DNA of 64,000 nucleotides, taken from positions 39,893,670 to 39,957,669 of the forward strand of contig JARZZO010000001.1 in NCBI GenBank assembly GCA_030544215.1, in the 5' to 3' direction. A program made the translations under genes and the position numbers. Below, piece after piece: positions 36,401-42,675 of this stretch. The notes beneath the pieces were generated by a model. The model made no database searches. It saw only the letters and a program-made list of their open reading frames with translations, and was not told where the DNA came from. The stretch comes from Zantedeschia hybrid cultivar (lineage: Eukaryota; Streptophyta; Magnoliopsida; Alismatales; Araceae). How positions within the stretch are numbered: the stretch's first letter is position 1; the number at the start of each line of letters is the position of its first letter.

Positions 36401-38240
36401 CTCCTGCCATGACAGGGTCTAAGTAGGGGCAATTGTGCACAGCTTTACCATTACTTTTTCTTTTCTGTATTGTAAAGAGGTTGTTTCCATATTTGAACCC
36501 ATGACCTCCAAGTCAAAATGGAGCAACCTTATGGTTGCACCAAGGCACCCCCTCTATAAGGCGCAAAAGAAATATAAATTCTTAACTTTTACTTCCAATA
36601 ATAAATGCATATCAGATTAAACTTTTAATTTTTTGCATTCAAATCCTTGGAAAAACTTTATTTTCCAACACCAAACAACTAGTTTTTGTAACATATACAT
36701 GATTTGTTTTTAAAGATCCATCAGCCTTGCTAGGCCTTTGCCCTAGACCCAAGCCTGAGTCTGGCGCAGGCAAGCCTTGGGCCTGACCTTTGTCTCATGG
36801 GCCAGGGATCTGGACTGGCCCAAAATGAAGCCATGGGCCATCCTAGGGTCTGGACCTGTTGACAGACCTACAGAACAGTAGATTACTACCTCTCTTGCTC
36901 TGCCAAATATAGTGTCCTGACTTATGATACTCTAACGAAGAGACATGGTTAAGTATGTAACACCATGTTTGATGCATATTTTGAACATGAACATACGTTC
37001 TACGTAATACTTTGGGATGACATTACGTTTAAAATTTCTCCTGCAGTATGGAACCTCCAACACCCAACAAATACTTACATTTTATTAGTCACAATTATAC
37101 ATCAGATTCACAATAGGTATCGGTTCTACCAGGTGGCTGTATCAACAAGTCTACCATGAAAACTTAAACATCTTTTAAAAAAATCTTCAATGCTTAATAA
37201 ATACATAACGTTAAGTAGAAGCAGCAGTCCCATTATATAGAGGAGTGTTTACAAAATATATATAAATATGTAAACTAATATACATAGCAGAGTAATCTAA
37301 CCCTAATGATAAATAAATAATCCATCATAGTTTTCACTTATCATATGAAAATCCTAAAAGGACTGCTAATCTAACAATGCTACAACAAGTGTATACGGCT
37401 CCAGTGGAAATCACATATGATTGCAACAACCTAACAATATACAAATGACAACTTTAAAAAATCAACATCATCTCCAAACAATTTTAAACATTCCACGGCA
37501 GGCAGTAGACTGCTCACCAAACCTCCCCCGCCTGGCCATGGTCATGAAAATTCGCAAGATCCTCAGCGTACGCAGCATCCCAGTAGCTCTGCAGGCCGAG
37601 CGTGGACGGCTCCACCTCATTGTCATCGGCCTCCTCCTTGTCTGAACTGCTCCACCAAAAAAAAAAAAACACCAAACACCTCAAACCAGTAAACAGTCAA
37701 GCGGACACTACTTTTCCCCAACAAGAATCCAAACACAACGGAAATCTTAGAAGCAACCAGCCAACCACATCATCCAGTAACAAACTGATCGGTCGCAAAC
37801 AACAAAACTTCACAGCAAATCCAAACGTCAAAAACACGAAGAACAGCTTCCACAGGTGGCTAATAAGTCCAAGAAAAAAAAATCACAAATGATAGCTAGC
37901 AAGGCCAGCACCAAAGCAGAAACCTAGGATCACCAGGAAAAGAAGAACATACGGATCAAGAGCACCGAAACACACCCGACCAGCACAGACGAGGGAGACA
38001 TAGAGATGGAGAGAGCGGGGGGGAGGACCTGTAATCGGAGGCGGCGCGGACGGTGTAGGTGGAGAGCAGCTCGGCCTGGCGCTGCTCGTCGTCGAGGGTG
38101 CTGCCGTACTCGCTCTTGATGGACCAGGAGTCGGCCGCGACGGAGCGGTCGTCGTCGGAGACCAGGTCGGCGGGGGGCGCCCGAGCTGGGTGCGACTGCG
38201 GCAGGTCGGAGTCCTCCGGCGGGCAACGCGCGCCAGCCAT
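2288..38240 (-). CDS. EFM4: METTL10/EFM4-type protein-lysine methyltransferase (gene-level entry, 3' end outside window)
   Basis: Coding exons 38029-38240, 37518-37646, 30387-30587 and 2288-2384 join in frame (212+129+201+97 = 639 nt, 213 codons). All introns have GT-AG ends. The product is a class I SAM-dependent methyltransferase. SAM motif I LDLGTGNG is at about residues 164-171 and the following acidic segment TGTDYSEGA is at 186-194. The region LGLQSYWDAAYAEDL is characteristic of the eEF1A lysine methyltransferase family (yeast Efm4, human METTL10/EEF1AKMT2, Arabidopsis At1g66680), which acts in the cytosol on elongation factor 1A. The ATG at 38240 is the first in-frame ATG and gives the expected MAGARCPPEDSDLP start. 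Family proteins are about 320-360 residues, so roughly a third is missing to the left. Intron 3 is 28.0 kb and full of transposons. The substrate is inferred from the family only. Confidence 0.88.
2621..2777. repeat. Hairpin array 1 in LTR (stem GGAAGGCCA / TGGCCTTCC)
   Basis: Five consecutive inverted repeats of about 32 bp each. Three have the strong form GGAAGGCCA-loop-TGGCCTTCC (first arm varies), alternating with two weaker ones, GAAGGC-loop-GCCTTC. Loops are 5-9 nt. The array lies upstream of the LTR TATA box. It accounts for the apparent open frames on both strands here. Confidence 0.85.
3002..3009 (+). promoter_or_regulatory. LTR TATA box
   Basis: TATTTAAA, with a conserved counterpart in the minus arm near 18638. 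It lies about 525 bp into the LTR, so U3 would end near 3035. The exact start site is not visible. Confidence 0.5.
3395..3481. repeat. (TA)n microsatellite with (TTTA)n tail
   Basis: About 34 TA units run into TTTA repeats inside the LTR. The minus arm has only a short ATATATAC stretch at the same place (near 18238), so the expansion is specific to the plus copy. Confidence 0.95.
3896..4112. repeat. Hairpin array 2 in LTR (stem GACGGCCA / TGGCCGTC)
   Basis: Seven back-to-back inverted repeats with a period of about 31-36 bp. Examples: AGACGGCCA-loop-TGGCCGTCT near 3959-3982, and GGACGGCCA-loop-TGGCCGTCC near 4023-4046. Stems are 8-9 bp and loops about 5-7 nt. The array is conserved in the minus arm at 17600-17815. 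It lies downstream of the TATA box and would therefore be transcribed. Confidence 0.9.
4343..4362 (+). other. Putative primer-binding site after the LTR
   Basis: TTGGTCGCCGAACAGG follows the presumed LTR end and begins with the TGG expected opposite a tRNA CCA end. The minus arm has the diverged counterpart at 17350-17366. I cannot name the tRNA with confidence. Confidence 0.4.
4622..6790 (+). pseudogene. Tat-lineage gag, plus arm (broken)
   Basis: The reading starts MNRMYFNAVYNDMDEFG at 4622 and continues in pieces with frameshifts and stops. The clear gag core is at 5108-5625 (YFPPGFKVPKYRKYDGTTDP, then FLEGEALRWFSSLPTD, then a KWR segment), the retrotransposon gag domain. It continues from 5632 to a zinc-knuckle-like segment CPYHRIPGHTINNC near 5995-6040. 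In-frame stops include TGA at 5623, where the minus arm keeps CGA, suggesting CpG decay, as well as 5899 and 6259. Gag packages element RNA in the cytoplasm. This copy cannot encode a complete protein. Confidence 0.85.
6820..7611 (+). pseudogene. Retroviral-type protease and G-patch, plus arm
   Basis: An aspartic protease core LLDIGAS is at about 6926-6946. The catalytic D-T-G is changed to D-I-G here, while the minus arm keeps LDTGAS. A frame change separates the start from the protease end (LGRPWMDQ, 7138 on). A G-patch-like glycine-rich segment (MDKIGYSLDSGLGKEEQG, 7378-7431) follows, as in some Tat-lineage polyproteins. Similarity to the other internal copy at 13529-14035 stops abruptly near 7611, where the sequence switches to the 3' region of the opposite element. 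Confidence 0.8.
7652..8578 (+). pseudogene. Spliced-looking coiled-coil ORF, antisense to the Tat pol genes
   Basis: An ATG at 7652 after a TTTCAACAG acceptor-like site opens 31 codons (MSETEAVQILWIQNAG...). They end exactly at a GTGAGT donor (7745). Further exon-like pieces lie between about 7816 and 7962. A last piece from about 8032 reads ARELENINQQLRDQVLHVEE, then ASLRQELTRVQAEAREID, and ends in a basic, serine-rich tail at 8578. The hydrophilic heptad pattern suggests coiled coil. In-frame TAG and TGA codons interrupt the last piece, so it is decayed. I do not recognise the protein. It lies 3' of the minus-strand integrase, in antisense, the position of the antisense extra ORF known in Tat elements such as Grande. 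That equivalence is inference. Confidence 0.5.
8579..9992. other. 3' non-coding region of the minus-strand Tat element
   Basis: No recognisable protein. A plus-strand frame at 9254-9529, preceded by TTTTTCAG, could be a further exon of the antisense ORF but has no match I know. A T-rich stretch (9754-9860) corresponds to an A-rich stretch on the element's coding strand after integrase. Confidence 0.45.
9993..11060 (-). pseudogene. Ty3/gypsy integrase, degenerate
   Basis: Reading leftwards there is a zinc-binding remnant with the CLKC pair (within METDCTMFVRRCLKCQLHAD at 10855), then the catalytic core. Its D is in AFDVIG, the second D in FVTDNEPQF and the E in NGQAEATNKSL, so the D,D-35-E residues are all present. 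The core frame (10855-10283) shifts near 10330, after the segment ending SDWTDRLVEALWR. The C-terminal domain continues in other frames to 9993 (FEIGEMVLKRKMIK). The first third (11060-10856) contains several stops. Integrase inserts element cDNA in the nucleus. This copy is not functional. Confidence 0.88.
11367..11798 (-). pseudogene. Second RNase H domain, archaeal type (aRH), Tat-lineage hallmark
   Basis: A 143-codon open frame contains YVLHFDGALNSQGSGVG, NNVAEYEALIIGLKLAL and IGDSQLV, giving the D, E, D order of RNase H. The N-V-A-E-Y-E-A-L form is typical of the additional archaeal-type RNase H found in Tat-lineage elements, located between the RT-linked RNase H and integrase, as here. 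It is separated from its neighbours by stops in the original polyprotein frame. Confidence 0.85.
11940..13472 (-). pseudogene. Reverse transcriptase and linked RNase H, degenerate pol
   Basis: The frame starts MASSLSRNCRDKQVPFFV at 13472. RT motifs follow in order: KDGRVRVCIDFRNLNQACPK, the D of SCMDGFSEYNQI, VMPFGLKNAGATYQRAM, and the catalytic YVDD near 12535-12546. Later parts are KKCVFGVSSGKLLGF and the RNase H start KLDDEKRERTVYYLSK. Three in-frame stops break it: TAG at 12654-12656 (where relatives usually have TGG), TAG at 12501-12503 and TAA at 12492-12494. The first 240 bp are duplicated in inverted orientation at 14408-14646. It belongs to the minus-strand element. Confidence 0.9.
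13233..13528. repeat. Left flank of the pol inversion, 296-bp inverted duplication
   Basis: This is the reverse complement of 14351-14646, with very high similarity by eye. It covers the short leader and the first about 80 codons of the pre-RT segment. Confidence 0.85.
13526..14648 (+). pseudogene. Inverted pol segment (protease end, G-patch, linker, pre-RT) inside the minus element
   Basis: This 1.1-kb piece runs against the surrounding minus-strand pol. It begins in the end of protease (GGAGTTCT..., matching 7105). It continues with the G-patch (MDEMGYSLCSGLGKEEQG), the linker and the pre-RT start MASSLSRNCRD, and stops at ...VSGMR near 14646. There it abuts the minus-strand protease of 14649 on. 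Flipping it restores the expected protease to RT order except for about 42 bp corresponding to 7063-7104. The long frame 13720-14670 is therefore a fragment, not a host gene. Confidence 0.85.
14351..14646. repeat. Right flank of the pol inversion, 296-bp inverted duplication
   Basis: Partner of 13233-13528, with the same length and matching ends. Outside the pair, the left side continues into RT and the right side into protease of the minus element. Confidence 0.85.
14649..14885 (-). pseudogene. Retroviral-type protease, minus arm (truncated)
   Basis: The frame from 14885 reads MISFSDKDLAPP, then the catalytic motif LLDTGASINVC, then RPADGKI, after which it is cut by the inversion breakpoint at 14648/14649. 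Unlike the plus arm, the D-T-G triad is intact. The remaining residues of the open frame to 14514 are antisense pre-RT sequence and not part of the protease. Confidence 0.85.
14890..17091 (-). pseudogene. Tat-lineage gag, minus arm (broken)
   Basis: Counterpart of 4622-6790 with fewer stops. The start MNRMYFNAVYDDMDEFG is at 17084. The gag core is partly in the frame at 16614-16381 and in a 221-codon frame at 16305-15640, which reads past the plus-arm stop (YNRVRV). A frameshift near 15735 disrupts the zinc-knuckle region. A further frame, 15652-15422, carries the following segment (DLNDEGMINWKDMKKAI). Confidence 0.85.
17367..18869 (-). repeat. Tat-lineage LTR, minus arm, 5' truncated (1.5 kb)
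   Basis: This is the reverse complement of about 2783-4342. It ends at 18869, so the first about 300 bp, including hairpin array 1 and the TGTAGACACCC end, are missing. The putative PBS counterpart is at 17350-17366. It contains the second copy of hairpin array 2. Confidence 0.85.
17600..17815. repeat. Hairpin array 2, minus-arm copy
   Basis: The same series of GGCCA/TGGCC inverted repeats as 3896-4112, read from the other strand. Several units have changed in one stem arm only, while others keep both arms, so the copies allow a test for compensatory change. Confidence 0.85.
18870..19356. other. Intron 3 sequence between transposons, no gene seen
   Basis: No coding match. The stretch links the truncated Tat LTR to the solo LTR that begins at 19357. 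Confidence 0.5.
20330..24308 (-). mobile_element. hAT transposon with 8-bp target duplication CCGATAAT (element 20338-24300)
   Basis: The 3,963-bp element begins CAAGGTTAAGAAACCCGG and ends as the complement of CAAGGTTCAAAAACTCGG. Identical CCGATAAT lies at 20330-20337 and 24301-24308. Subterminal regions (20360-20460 and 24120-24290) are packed with GATCGG and CCGATC motifs on both strands, as expected for transposase-binding subterminal repeats. It encodes a decayed hAT transposase on the minus strand and is nested in the solo LTR 19357-25831. Confidence 0.92.
20801..23992 (-). pseudogene. hAT transposase (BED finger, DUF659, hAT dimerisation), degenerate
   Basis: From a likely start MASQGVAERS at 23992 there is a BED zinc finger (DPAWSHC, then VQCKYCNRVVFGGVYRFKHL). 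A DUF659 region at 23507-23001 ends CTLMCDGWTCT and continues at 22948-22691 (QVVTDNAATFKLAGQMLM). Next come WVPCSAHCIDLMLEDI (about 22690-22630), a central segment (22541-22260) and the C-terminal dimerisation region (ILSQITSSSGCERNWSTFG, 21953-21579). It ends with acidic tails (21578-21273 and 21221-20868). Stops occur after GQMLM and at 21576-21578, and there are frame changes, so it is probably inactive. Possible introns lie between the blocks, notably 23508-23621 and 21954-22259. Confidence 0.88.
25217..25566. repeat. CT-rich then GA/GGT-rich low-complexity tracts in the solo LTR
   Basis: A CT/TTC tract is followed by the TATA-like TTATAAAA and then a G-rich purine tract. Open frames on both strands here are by-products of base composition. 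Confidence 0.7.
26230..26905. mobile_element. Long-inverted-repeat MITE/foldback element, interrupted by a hAT MITE
   Basis: The left arm (from about 26236, TTTTCAGTCCCTTAAATC, to 26334, then 26661-26700) pairs with the right arm (about 26760-26900, ending GAGACTGAAAGC). The arms share CTTTTAACCCTCATGAAAAG and a following CCCYTCCARYTAGAAAT segment. The loop holds its own GAATATTCACAG / CTGTGAATATTC stem. The true outer ends are uncertain. The left arm is split by the MITE at 26339-26660. Confidence 0.7.
26331..26668. mobile_element. hAT-type MITE, copy 2 (element 26339-26660)
   Basis: Same family as 427-766. It starts CAAGGTTCAACA and ends as the complement of CATGGTTTGC. It shares the internal segments AACGAGTTTGTTAA, TGTATCCTATTA and ACTCAAT in the same order. 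The flanks TGAAAAAG and TGAAAAGC are the expected target duplication with one A inserted or lost. Confidence 0.75.
27000..28136 (-). pseudogene. LINE endonuclease/RT N-terminal remnant (CFDP2-like family)
   Basis: Leftwards from 28136 the minus strand reads RVNIACLQ. Later come ILNIISAYAPQV (about 27790), the endonuclease segment FVGGDLNGHVG and GGFGFDERNGTCDAILNFAV (about 27690-27590). After a decayed stretch, a KETWWW-like region (RLGGGVMKFKRV) lies near 27150. Many stops and indels. This is the apurinic-like endonuclease domain and the start of RT of a plant LINE. It lies in intron 3 of the methyltransferase gene, on the same strand as that gene. Confidence 0.75.
28635..28768. repeat. 67-bp direct tandem duplication
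   Basis: The unit CCCAGCTTTGATG...GGGGACAG occurs twice, starting at 28635 and 28702. The copies differ at only a few positions (GATGC versus GATGT, CAAGAAAG versus TATAAAG). Confidence 0.9.
28926..28948. repeat. (AG)n microsatellite
   Basis: Uninterrupted AG dinucleotides, about 11 units. Confidence 0.9.
30387..30587 (-). CDS. EFM4: Methyltransferase exon 3
   Basis: This 201-nt exon encodes residues 114-181, from FGVEVMDTIAAWTKNLC to ELGKQ. It includes SAM-binding motif I (VLDLGTGNGLLL). The acceptor is TTCTTGCAG (30588 on) and the donor is GTAGCT (30386 down). The first base completes the tryptophan codon begun in exon 2, and the last two bases start the glycine codon completed by exon 4. 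Confidence 0.92.
30588..32514. other. Intron 2, exon-3-proximal part, no gene seen
   Basis: AT-rich, with no coding match. A stretch near 32190-32250 contains a short direct repeat (CCCTAAGAAA.GTTAC). Nothing else is distinctive. Confidence 0.5.
32969..32983 (+). other. Primer-binding site (initiator methionine tRNA)
   Basis: TGGTATCAGAGCCAA, the canonical plant LTR-retrotransposon primer site, four bases after the LTR 1 end. Confidence 0.9.
33040..34467 (+). other. Interior of the small LTR element: degenerate repeats and a possible captured fragment
   Basis: The ATG at 33043 opens only a short frame. From about 33640 to 34030 three diverged tandem units of about 140-150 bp each contain a core like GCCGATCGCACCGTCGGC, then TTCCTCTCAGCAAGGCCG (near 33660, 33790 and 33950). 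An acidic 109-codon frame, 34138-34467 (DQILADEYVEEIESKML), might be a remnant of gag or a captured host fragment. I do not recognise it. Confidence 0.5.
35081..36218. other. Intron 2 sequence, no gene seen
   Basis: AT-rich, with a CT-rich tract near 36010-36110. No coding match. Confidence 0.5.
36219..36870. mobile_element. Probable hAT-type MITE
   Basis: The left end TAGGTTGCTAATGGACCAGG resembles the complement of the right end, TAGGTCTGTCAACAGGTCC. Both ends carry dense GGCCCAG / CTGGGCC motifs, a pattern common in non-autonomous hAT elements that start TAGG. The 8-bp flanks do not match, so the ends or the call could be off. Confidence 0.5.
37518..37646 (-). CDS. EFM4: Methyltransferase exon 2
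   Basis: This 129-nt exon encodes an acidic linker (SDKEEADDNEVEP) and the family signature LGLQSYWDAAYAEDLANF, then HDHGQAGEVW. The acceptor is GGAGCAG before TTCAGAC. A second AG four bases on (TTCAG) would break the frame. The donor is GTGAGC (37517 down). Confidence 0.9.
38029..38240 (-). CDS. EFM4: Methyltransferase exon 1 (start of translation)
   Basis: A very GC-rich 212-nt exon from the ATG at 38240 encodes residues 1-71: MAGARCPPEDSDLP, an acidic serine-rich stretch (DLVSDDDRSVAADSWSIKSE) and ELLSTYTVRAASDY. The donor is GTCCTCC (38028 down). The frame is open further upstream but has no other ATG, only a GTG at 38327, so 38240 is chosen. GC richness at the 5' end is typical of monocot genes. 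Confidence 0.9.
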
Positions 38241-38500
38241 CGCGGCGATGAGGTGGTGCGGATGGCCGAGGGGAGAGTGGAGGTTTTGCTGGGGGGGGGG
38301 GGGAGGGGAAGCAGAGAGGTCCACCACGGAGGGGTTTGTGTTCTCTCAACTGTTGAAATTTTAACGCCGCTTGCGTCCCTCATCGGTCAGCAAAGCTGAC
38401 GTGAATTATAACATTTAACTAGAATGTGACTTCGTGCCCGTCCGCTTATCACGTTTTTATGGCGTAAAAAAAAGCTGACCTTTTGACAATATTTATTTTG
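38241..38500 (-). promoter_or_regulatory. Methyltransferase 5' leader and proximal promoter
   Basis: A 13-bp G/C homopolymer (about 38291-38303) lies in the presumed leader, about 55 bp before the ATG. Further upstream, CAGCTTTGCTGAC and ACGTG-like elements are present on the minus strand. There is no convincing TATA box at a fixed spacing, so the start site is not assigned. Confidence 0.35.
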
Positions 38501-38535
38501 AGTCTCCTCCTCTCACCTTCTTTGCTTCTGACGAT

Positions 38536-38990
38536 GTTGTCTTTTTATTTTTAAAAATATTATCACTGCTTATTTATTTTTATCAAAAAATATTATACAA
38601 TTTTATTATATTTTTTATTTAATTTTATCACTTCTTACACAATATTATCAGTTCATATTCATTTTTATTATTTCCTAGTTCTTACAAAATTTGTATTAAC
38701 TTTCAAAAAAACAAAATTTGTATCACTTTCTTTACAATTTTATCATTTCTTTCGCAACTTTGTCACTTTCTATTCAATTTTTATCACTTTGTATACAATT
38801 TGTTATTACTTTCTACATAATTTTATCACTTCTCATGTAATTTTATCACTTCATATTTAGTTTATCACTTCCTATGCAGTCTTATCAATTCTTATTTATT
38901 TTTATCACTTCTTGACCAGTTTTATTACTTTCAACATAGTTTTATAACTTTTTATATAGTTTTATACTTTTCACGTAATTTTTATTGTCT
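38536..38990. repeat. AT-rich degenerate minisatellite, unit about TTTTATCACTTCTTAYRYAA
   Basis: About 20 diverged units of 20-24 bp built on TTTATCACTT spread over 450 bp. The array starts about 300 bp upstream of the methyltransferase ATG. Confidence 0.8.
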
Positions 38991-40150
38991 CCAAAATTTG
39001 ATTTAGTACACTAACTTGCACTTGATTTCGAGTACACAGCATCGACTTAATAAAAAAATATGAGAGATAAACAAACTATAAGACAATTTAAATAAATATC
39101 AATAACCCTCATATGGTCTAAATAAAAAGTCAAATATCAAAGTCTACAAATTATAACAACAACTAATATCTAAATTTTTAATTTCACCAAATAAATAAAA
39201 TTACATCAAACTTCTCATAATTAATCTTATTACATCAAACTACTAATTGGAAAGCAACTTTCTAATTAACTAAGACAATTAAAAATTCTTCTAAAATTCT
39301 AACATACGTAACTCTCCACCTAGGCAGATTCTGAATCGATTTCTCCTAAAAATTATTTAGTCAAATTTGTGAGTTCACCACTCAATAGACTTCATCCACA
39401 TGACTTAATATATAGTAACTTTGCAAATCACATCATATAATTATATGAAGCATAATGATCAGATCAATTTCTACATACAATACAACAAGGAAATGATATA
39501 AAGCATGTTATATTTGTCAAATTATTATCATATAAATATTTTTTAATATAAATAATTAGATCTAAAATAAGATGATATATGGTCAAATCAAAATGTTCAA
39601 ATAGCAAATTTCATATTTCACATCTTAGTTCTCTAGCCAATGCACTTATCGAATAAATAATATCTAATTCATAAGAGTTCACATAGTACGACTCAAATAT
39701 CACACGGCTAGTAGTATGTTAATTTATTTATATTTTATGATTCAAAGTTCACATGTCATAGATCATAGTATAGTTATAAGATCATGAATGAAAGGTTAAT
39801 CAGATTAGAATATGATTATCAAATTAAGAGGACAAAGACTGATCAATAAACTAATCAAAAGATGACATAGAAAACTAGTCAAGTAAAAATATGGCTAATC
39901 AAGTAAGTGACTTAGGCACTATATTAACAATGAGGATCGAATCAAATTTCATATCATGAGTGATGCAGGACAAACTAAATGATAAATTGTGGATGACTGG
40001 ACAGCAAGCAACTAGCCTAGCACTCAACCTTCTAGCAGGTATGGTAGATTCACACTCGTGACCAGTAATCCTCGTGGAGGATCCATGATGAACGGAAGGC
40101 CTTCAAGCCCGTGCCTATGACCCACTTAGAGGGGCAAGAGGGACAAAGTA
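38991..40150. mobile_element. LTR fragment related to the solo LTR at 52697-56170
   Basis: The stretch ATGAGAGATAAACAAACTATAAGAC through ...CACCAAATAAATAAAATTACATCAAA (39060-39210) matches 52786-52975 of the other solo LTR in the same orientation. A later part with the AACCTTCTAGCAGG-type segment also corresponds. It ends where the minus-strand copia LTR begins at 40151. Confidence 0.5.
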
Positions 40151-42384
40151 TGTTGATCGGGCTGTGCAAAATCCAGAAGGGGAGTGAATGGGTTCTAAAC
40201 ACTAAAATTAATTCTAATCATAGAAGCTACGTCAATTGCAAAGAAAGAGGGAGATATAAGGAAGTCAAACACACATGAATACAAGGATTTATACTGGTTT
40301 AGTCTATTCAGACCTACGTCCAGTCCCCAAGTAGTCTCTTAAGAGTTCCACTAATACAAGGTATTTATATACAACCACCAGACACAACTAGTCTTTCTTT
40401 CAACCTAGAAAGAGAATAAAATCACCTAGCAAACTTCAAATCTTCTTTTCACAGTAGGAAGAAGAAAGCAATAAAACTAATTTAATATAAAGAGCAAAGT
40501 GCCTCTAAAATAGGCTACTAAGACAATGTAAAACAGTAAAACATAATCAAGACTTAGAATGGAGAGAATGAAGTAGTAGATCTTAATCTAATTGCAGTTA
40601 AGTCTGAGAGCCTTGAATGTTGTAATTGAATGCTTCAGTTCTCAGACTTACATACACTCAGGCTTGCTCATGGGAAGAATAGAAGCTATTTGCCACAATG
40701 GGTTCTCTCTCAGTGTATCTATGGATGACTCTACGATTTTGGTTACTTAGTTGGTTATCTCCACTCACCTTCAAGAAGGTTGAGCTCTCTTATTCAAATG
40801 GCAAATTTAAAATTTGCCTCTTCTTGAAATCCAACTGGCTTCCTTTAGAGTAATGGCTTCTTAATAGGTCTAACACTAATTTTCACAAGTCGTAACGTTA
40901 AACACTCCAATCCATCTGAGAGATCTTCTTGAAAATATGTAAGTGTGATCACTATCAATTTCTAAATTTGGCCTGCATATCTTCCTAATCCTACTAAAGA
41001 ACTAAGAATAGGAAGTTCTTATATGGTTGACCAACCAGAGGATAGGTGAGATCTGCAAAAGGCACCTTAGACATAGTGTAGTGGCAGGTGTGTCATGTAG
41101 CAGACGTATCATGCGATAGTGTAAAGAAAAAGCTTGACAATAATGCAAAATTATGTTAAGTAAAAGTATTATAATAAGTTTGGTAAAAAACTGAACATAA
41201 TCTGCCCATGGAACACTCATGCATAGGAATAATAAAATAAGTTTGTCTAAAAAGGTTGACAAACCATCGCCTAAATAAGTTGTGAAAATTGACAGACAAT
41301 CCACTTAAATAATCTCTAAAAAAGTAAGATAGTAAATAGACTAAATAATCACTGAATAATCGATTTTATAAGTAAGCACAATCAGGTTACAAAAGACTTG
41401 ATAATCAATCCTACGGAAAGGTGAGATAACTAATTCAGAAGTCTTAGGTTAATCGGAAAGAGAAACACGTATTTAATTGATAACAGATAAAGAGATGATT
41501 GATTGCTAGTTAAACTGTTAATCGATTAACGTGGAAATCAATTAGTAATTGAAAGACAGTTAATTGATTAGCTCAATAACACTTAATAAAAAAATGCTTA
41601 ATCAGAAATCACATGAAGTAGGTAATCAATTACAGGACAAATAAGGTCATTAATCGATTACAAGGCCAAAGATCAATTACGACGATGTTCATCGATTACA
41701 AGGACAAAGTTCGATTGCAATGTATTAATTGATTACAAGGCCGAAGTTCGATTACGACGTTGTTAATCAATTACACAGACCATATGATAACCGGAAAGAC
41801 GGTGAGTTGTATAATCGATTAGAAGGGATCGATCAATCGCTTAGAGAGAACCAATTATTTGAGCTCTTGATCGAAAAGCAAATCGATTAAAGCTTTCAAC
41901 TTCAGATACAATCGATGAAATGAATAACCGACTAATATTAAACAGAAAATCGATGGAAGAGATAATCGATAGATTTAATTGAACATCTGCTAGCGATTAA
42001 CCGAACAACTCTCAATCAATTAGCTAGTGACTAACATAACAATTCTTTATCAATTAGTTAGATGAAGTTTGCCAATTGATTACGAATCTAAGCAATTCTA
42101 AAGTTAAAACCATGTTAATCCTTTAGGATAAAGAGTTAATCGATTTCTCAGTATTCTTTTAATCGGAAGGATCAAGTAGTTTACTGAAAAATGGCCAAGT
42201 TCCAGACTAACCACTTAATAGATAATCGATTAATTCTATGGCTTATCTCAGATAAAGAAGTTATCACTAGAAAATATTTAATGAATTTTTAGAAAGAATT
42301 ATCATCAAAATATGATTAAAGAAATTTTCAAAGTGTGTTATCACCAAAACATGGGGATTGACAAAAAATGTCAAATTGAGCTCA
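40151..42384 (-). repeat. SIRE-type Ty1/copia LTR, minus orientation (2.2 kb)
   Basis: On the minus strand it starts TGAGCTCAATTTGACA, right after the purine tract, and ends CCCGATCAACA. The 3' part (40220-40340) matches the ends of the plus-strand copia LTRs near 49680 and 56530. It includes GTATAAACC-like wording and a long AATCGATTA array (41500-42240). This would be the 3' LTR of the element whose 3' ORF lies at 42676-43896. Confidence 0.75.
41500..42240. repeat. AATCGATTA palindrome array in copia LTR
   Basis: More than twenty exact or near copies of AATCGATTA or its half ATCGATT/AATTGATTA are spaced about 20-45 bp. The same motif is dense in the other copia LTR at 44650-45170. Confidence 0.85.
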
Positions 42385-42408
42385 ATAATCTCCTCCTTTT
42401 TGGTAATG
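42385..42408 (-). other. Polypurine tract of minus-strand copia element
   Basis: The minus strand reads ACCAAAAAGGAGGAGATTAT directly before the LTR. This is the form seen in SIRE-type elements, preceded by TTTTGTCATT. Confidence 0.75.
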
Positions 42409-42675
42409 ACAAAACTCCTGAAAATAACTTCTGAAAATATAATTGCTGAGAGTGATGATCAATTGAAAAAAGAATCACACACAACTGAAAAAAACAAATA
42501 TAATTTAAAGACTTTGCACAAGTAAACAAGTAAACAAATGGTAAATTCATTTAGTATGGCAATGTTGGATATTTGTCTCTACCTTTTTGTTACCAGTCAA
42601 AACGGGACAAAGGAAAGAATAAAAGAAGAGATAGGACTCTAAAGATTATCAAACTGATAGAGGATTGAAAGAGAA

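Noticed and set aside
38241..38327. Longer methyltransferase N-terminus starting at 38327
   Set aside because: The codon there is GTG, not ATG. The first in-frame ATG is at 38240 and gives the family's usual start.
37883..38383. Minus-strand proline- and arginine-rich frames of 139 and 166 codons, and plus-strand frames at 38059-38399
   Set aside because: Shadows of the GC-rich methyltransferase exon 1, whose frame links correctly to exons 2-4.
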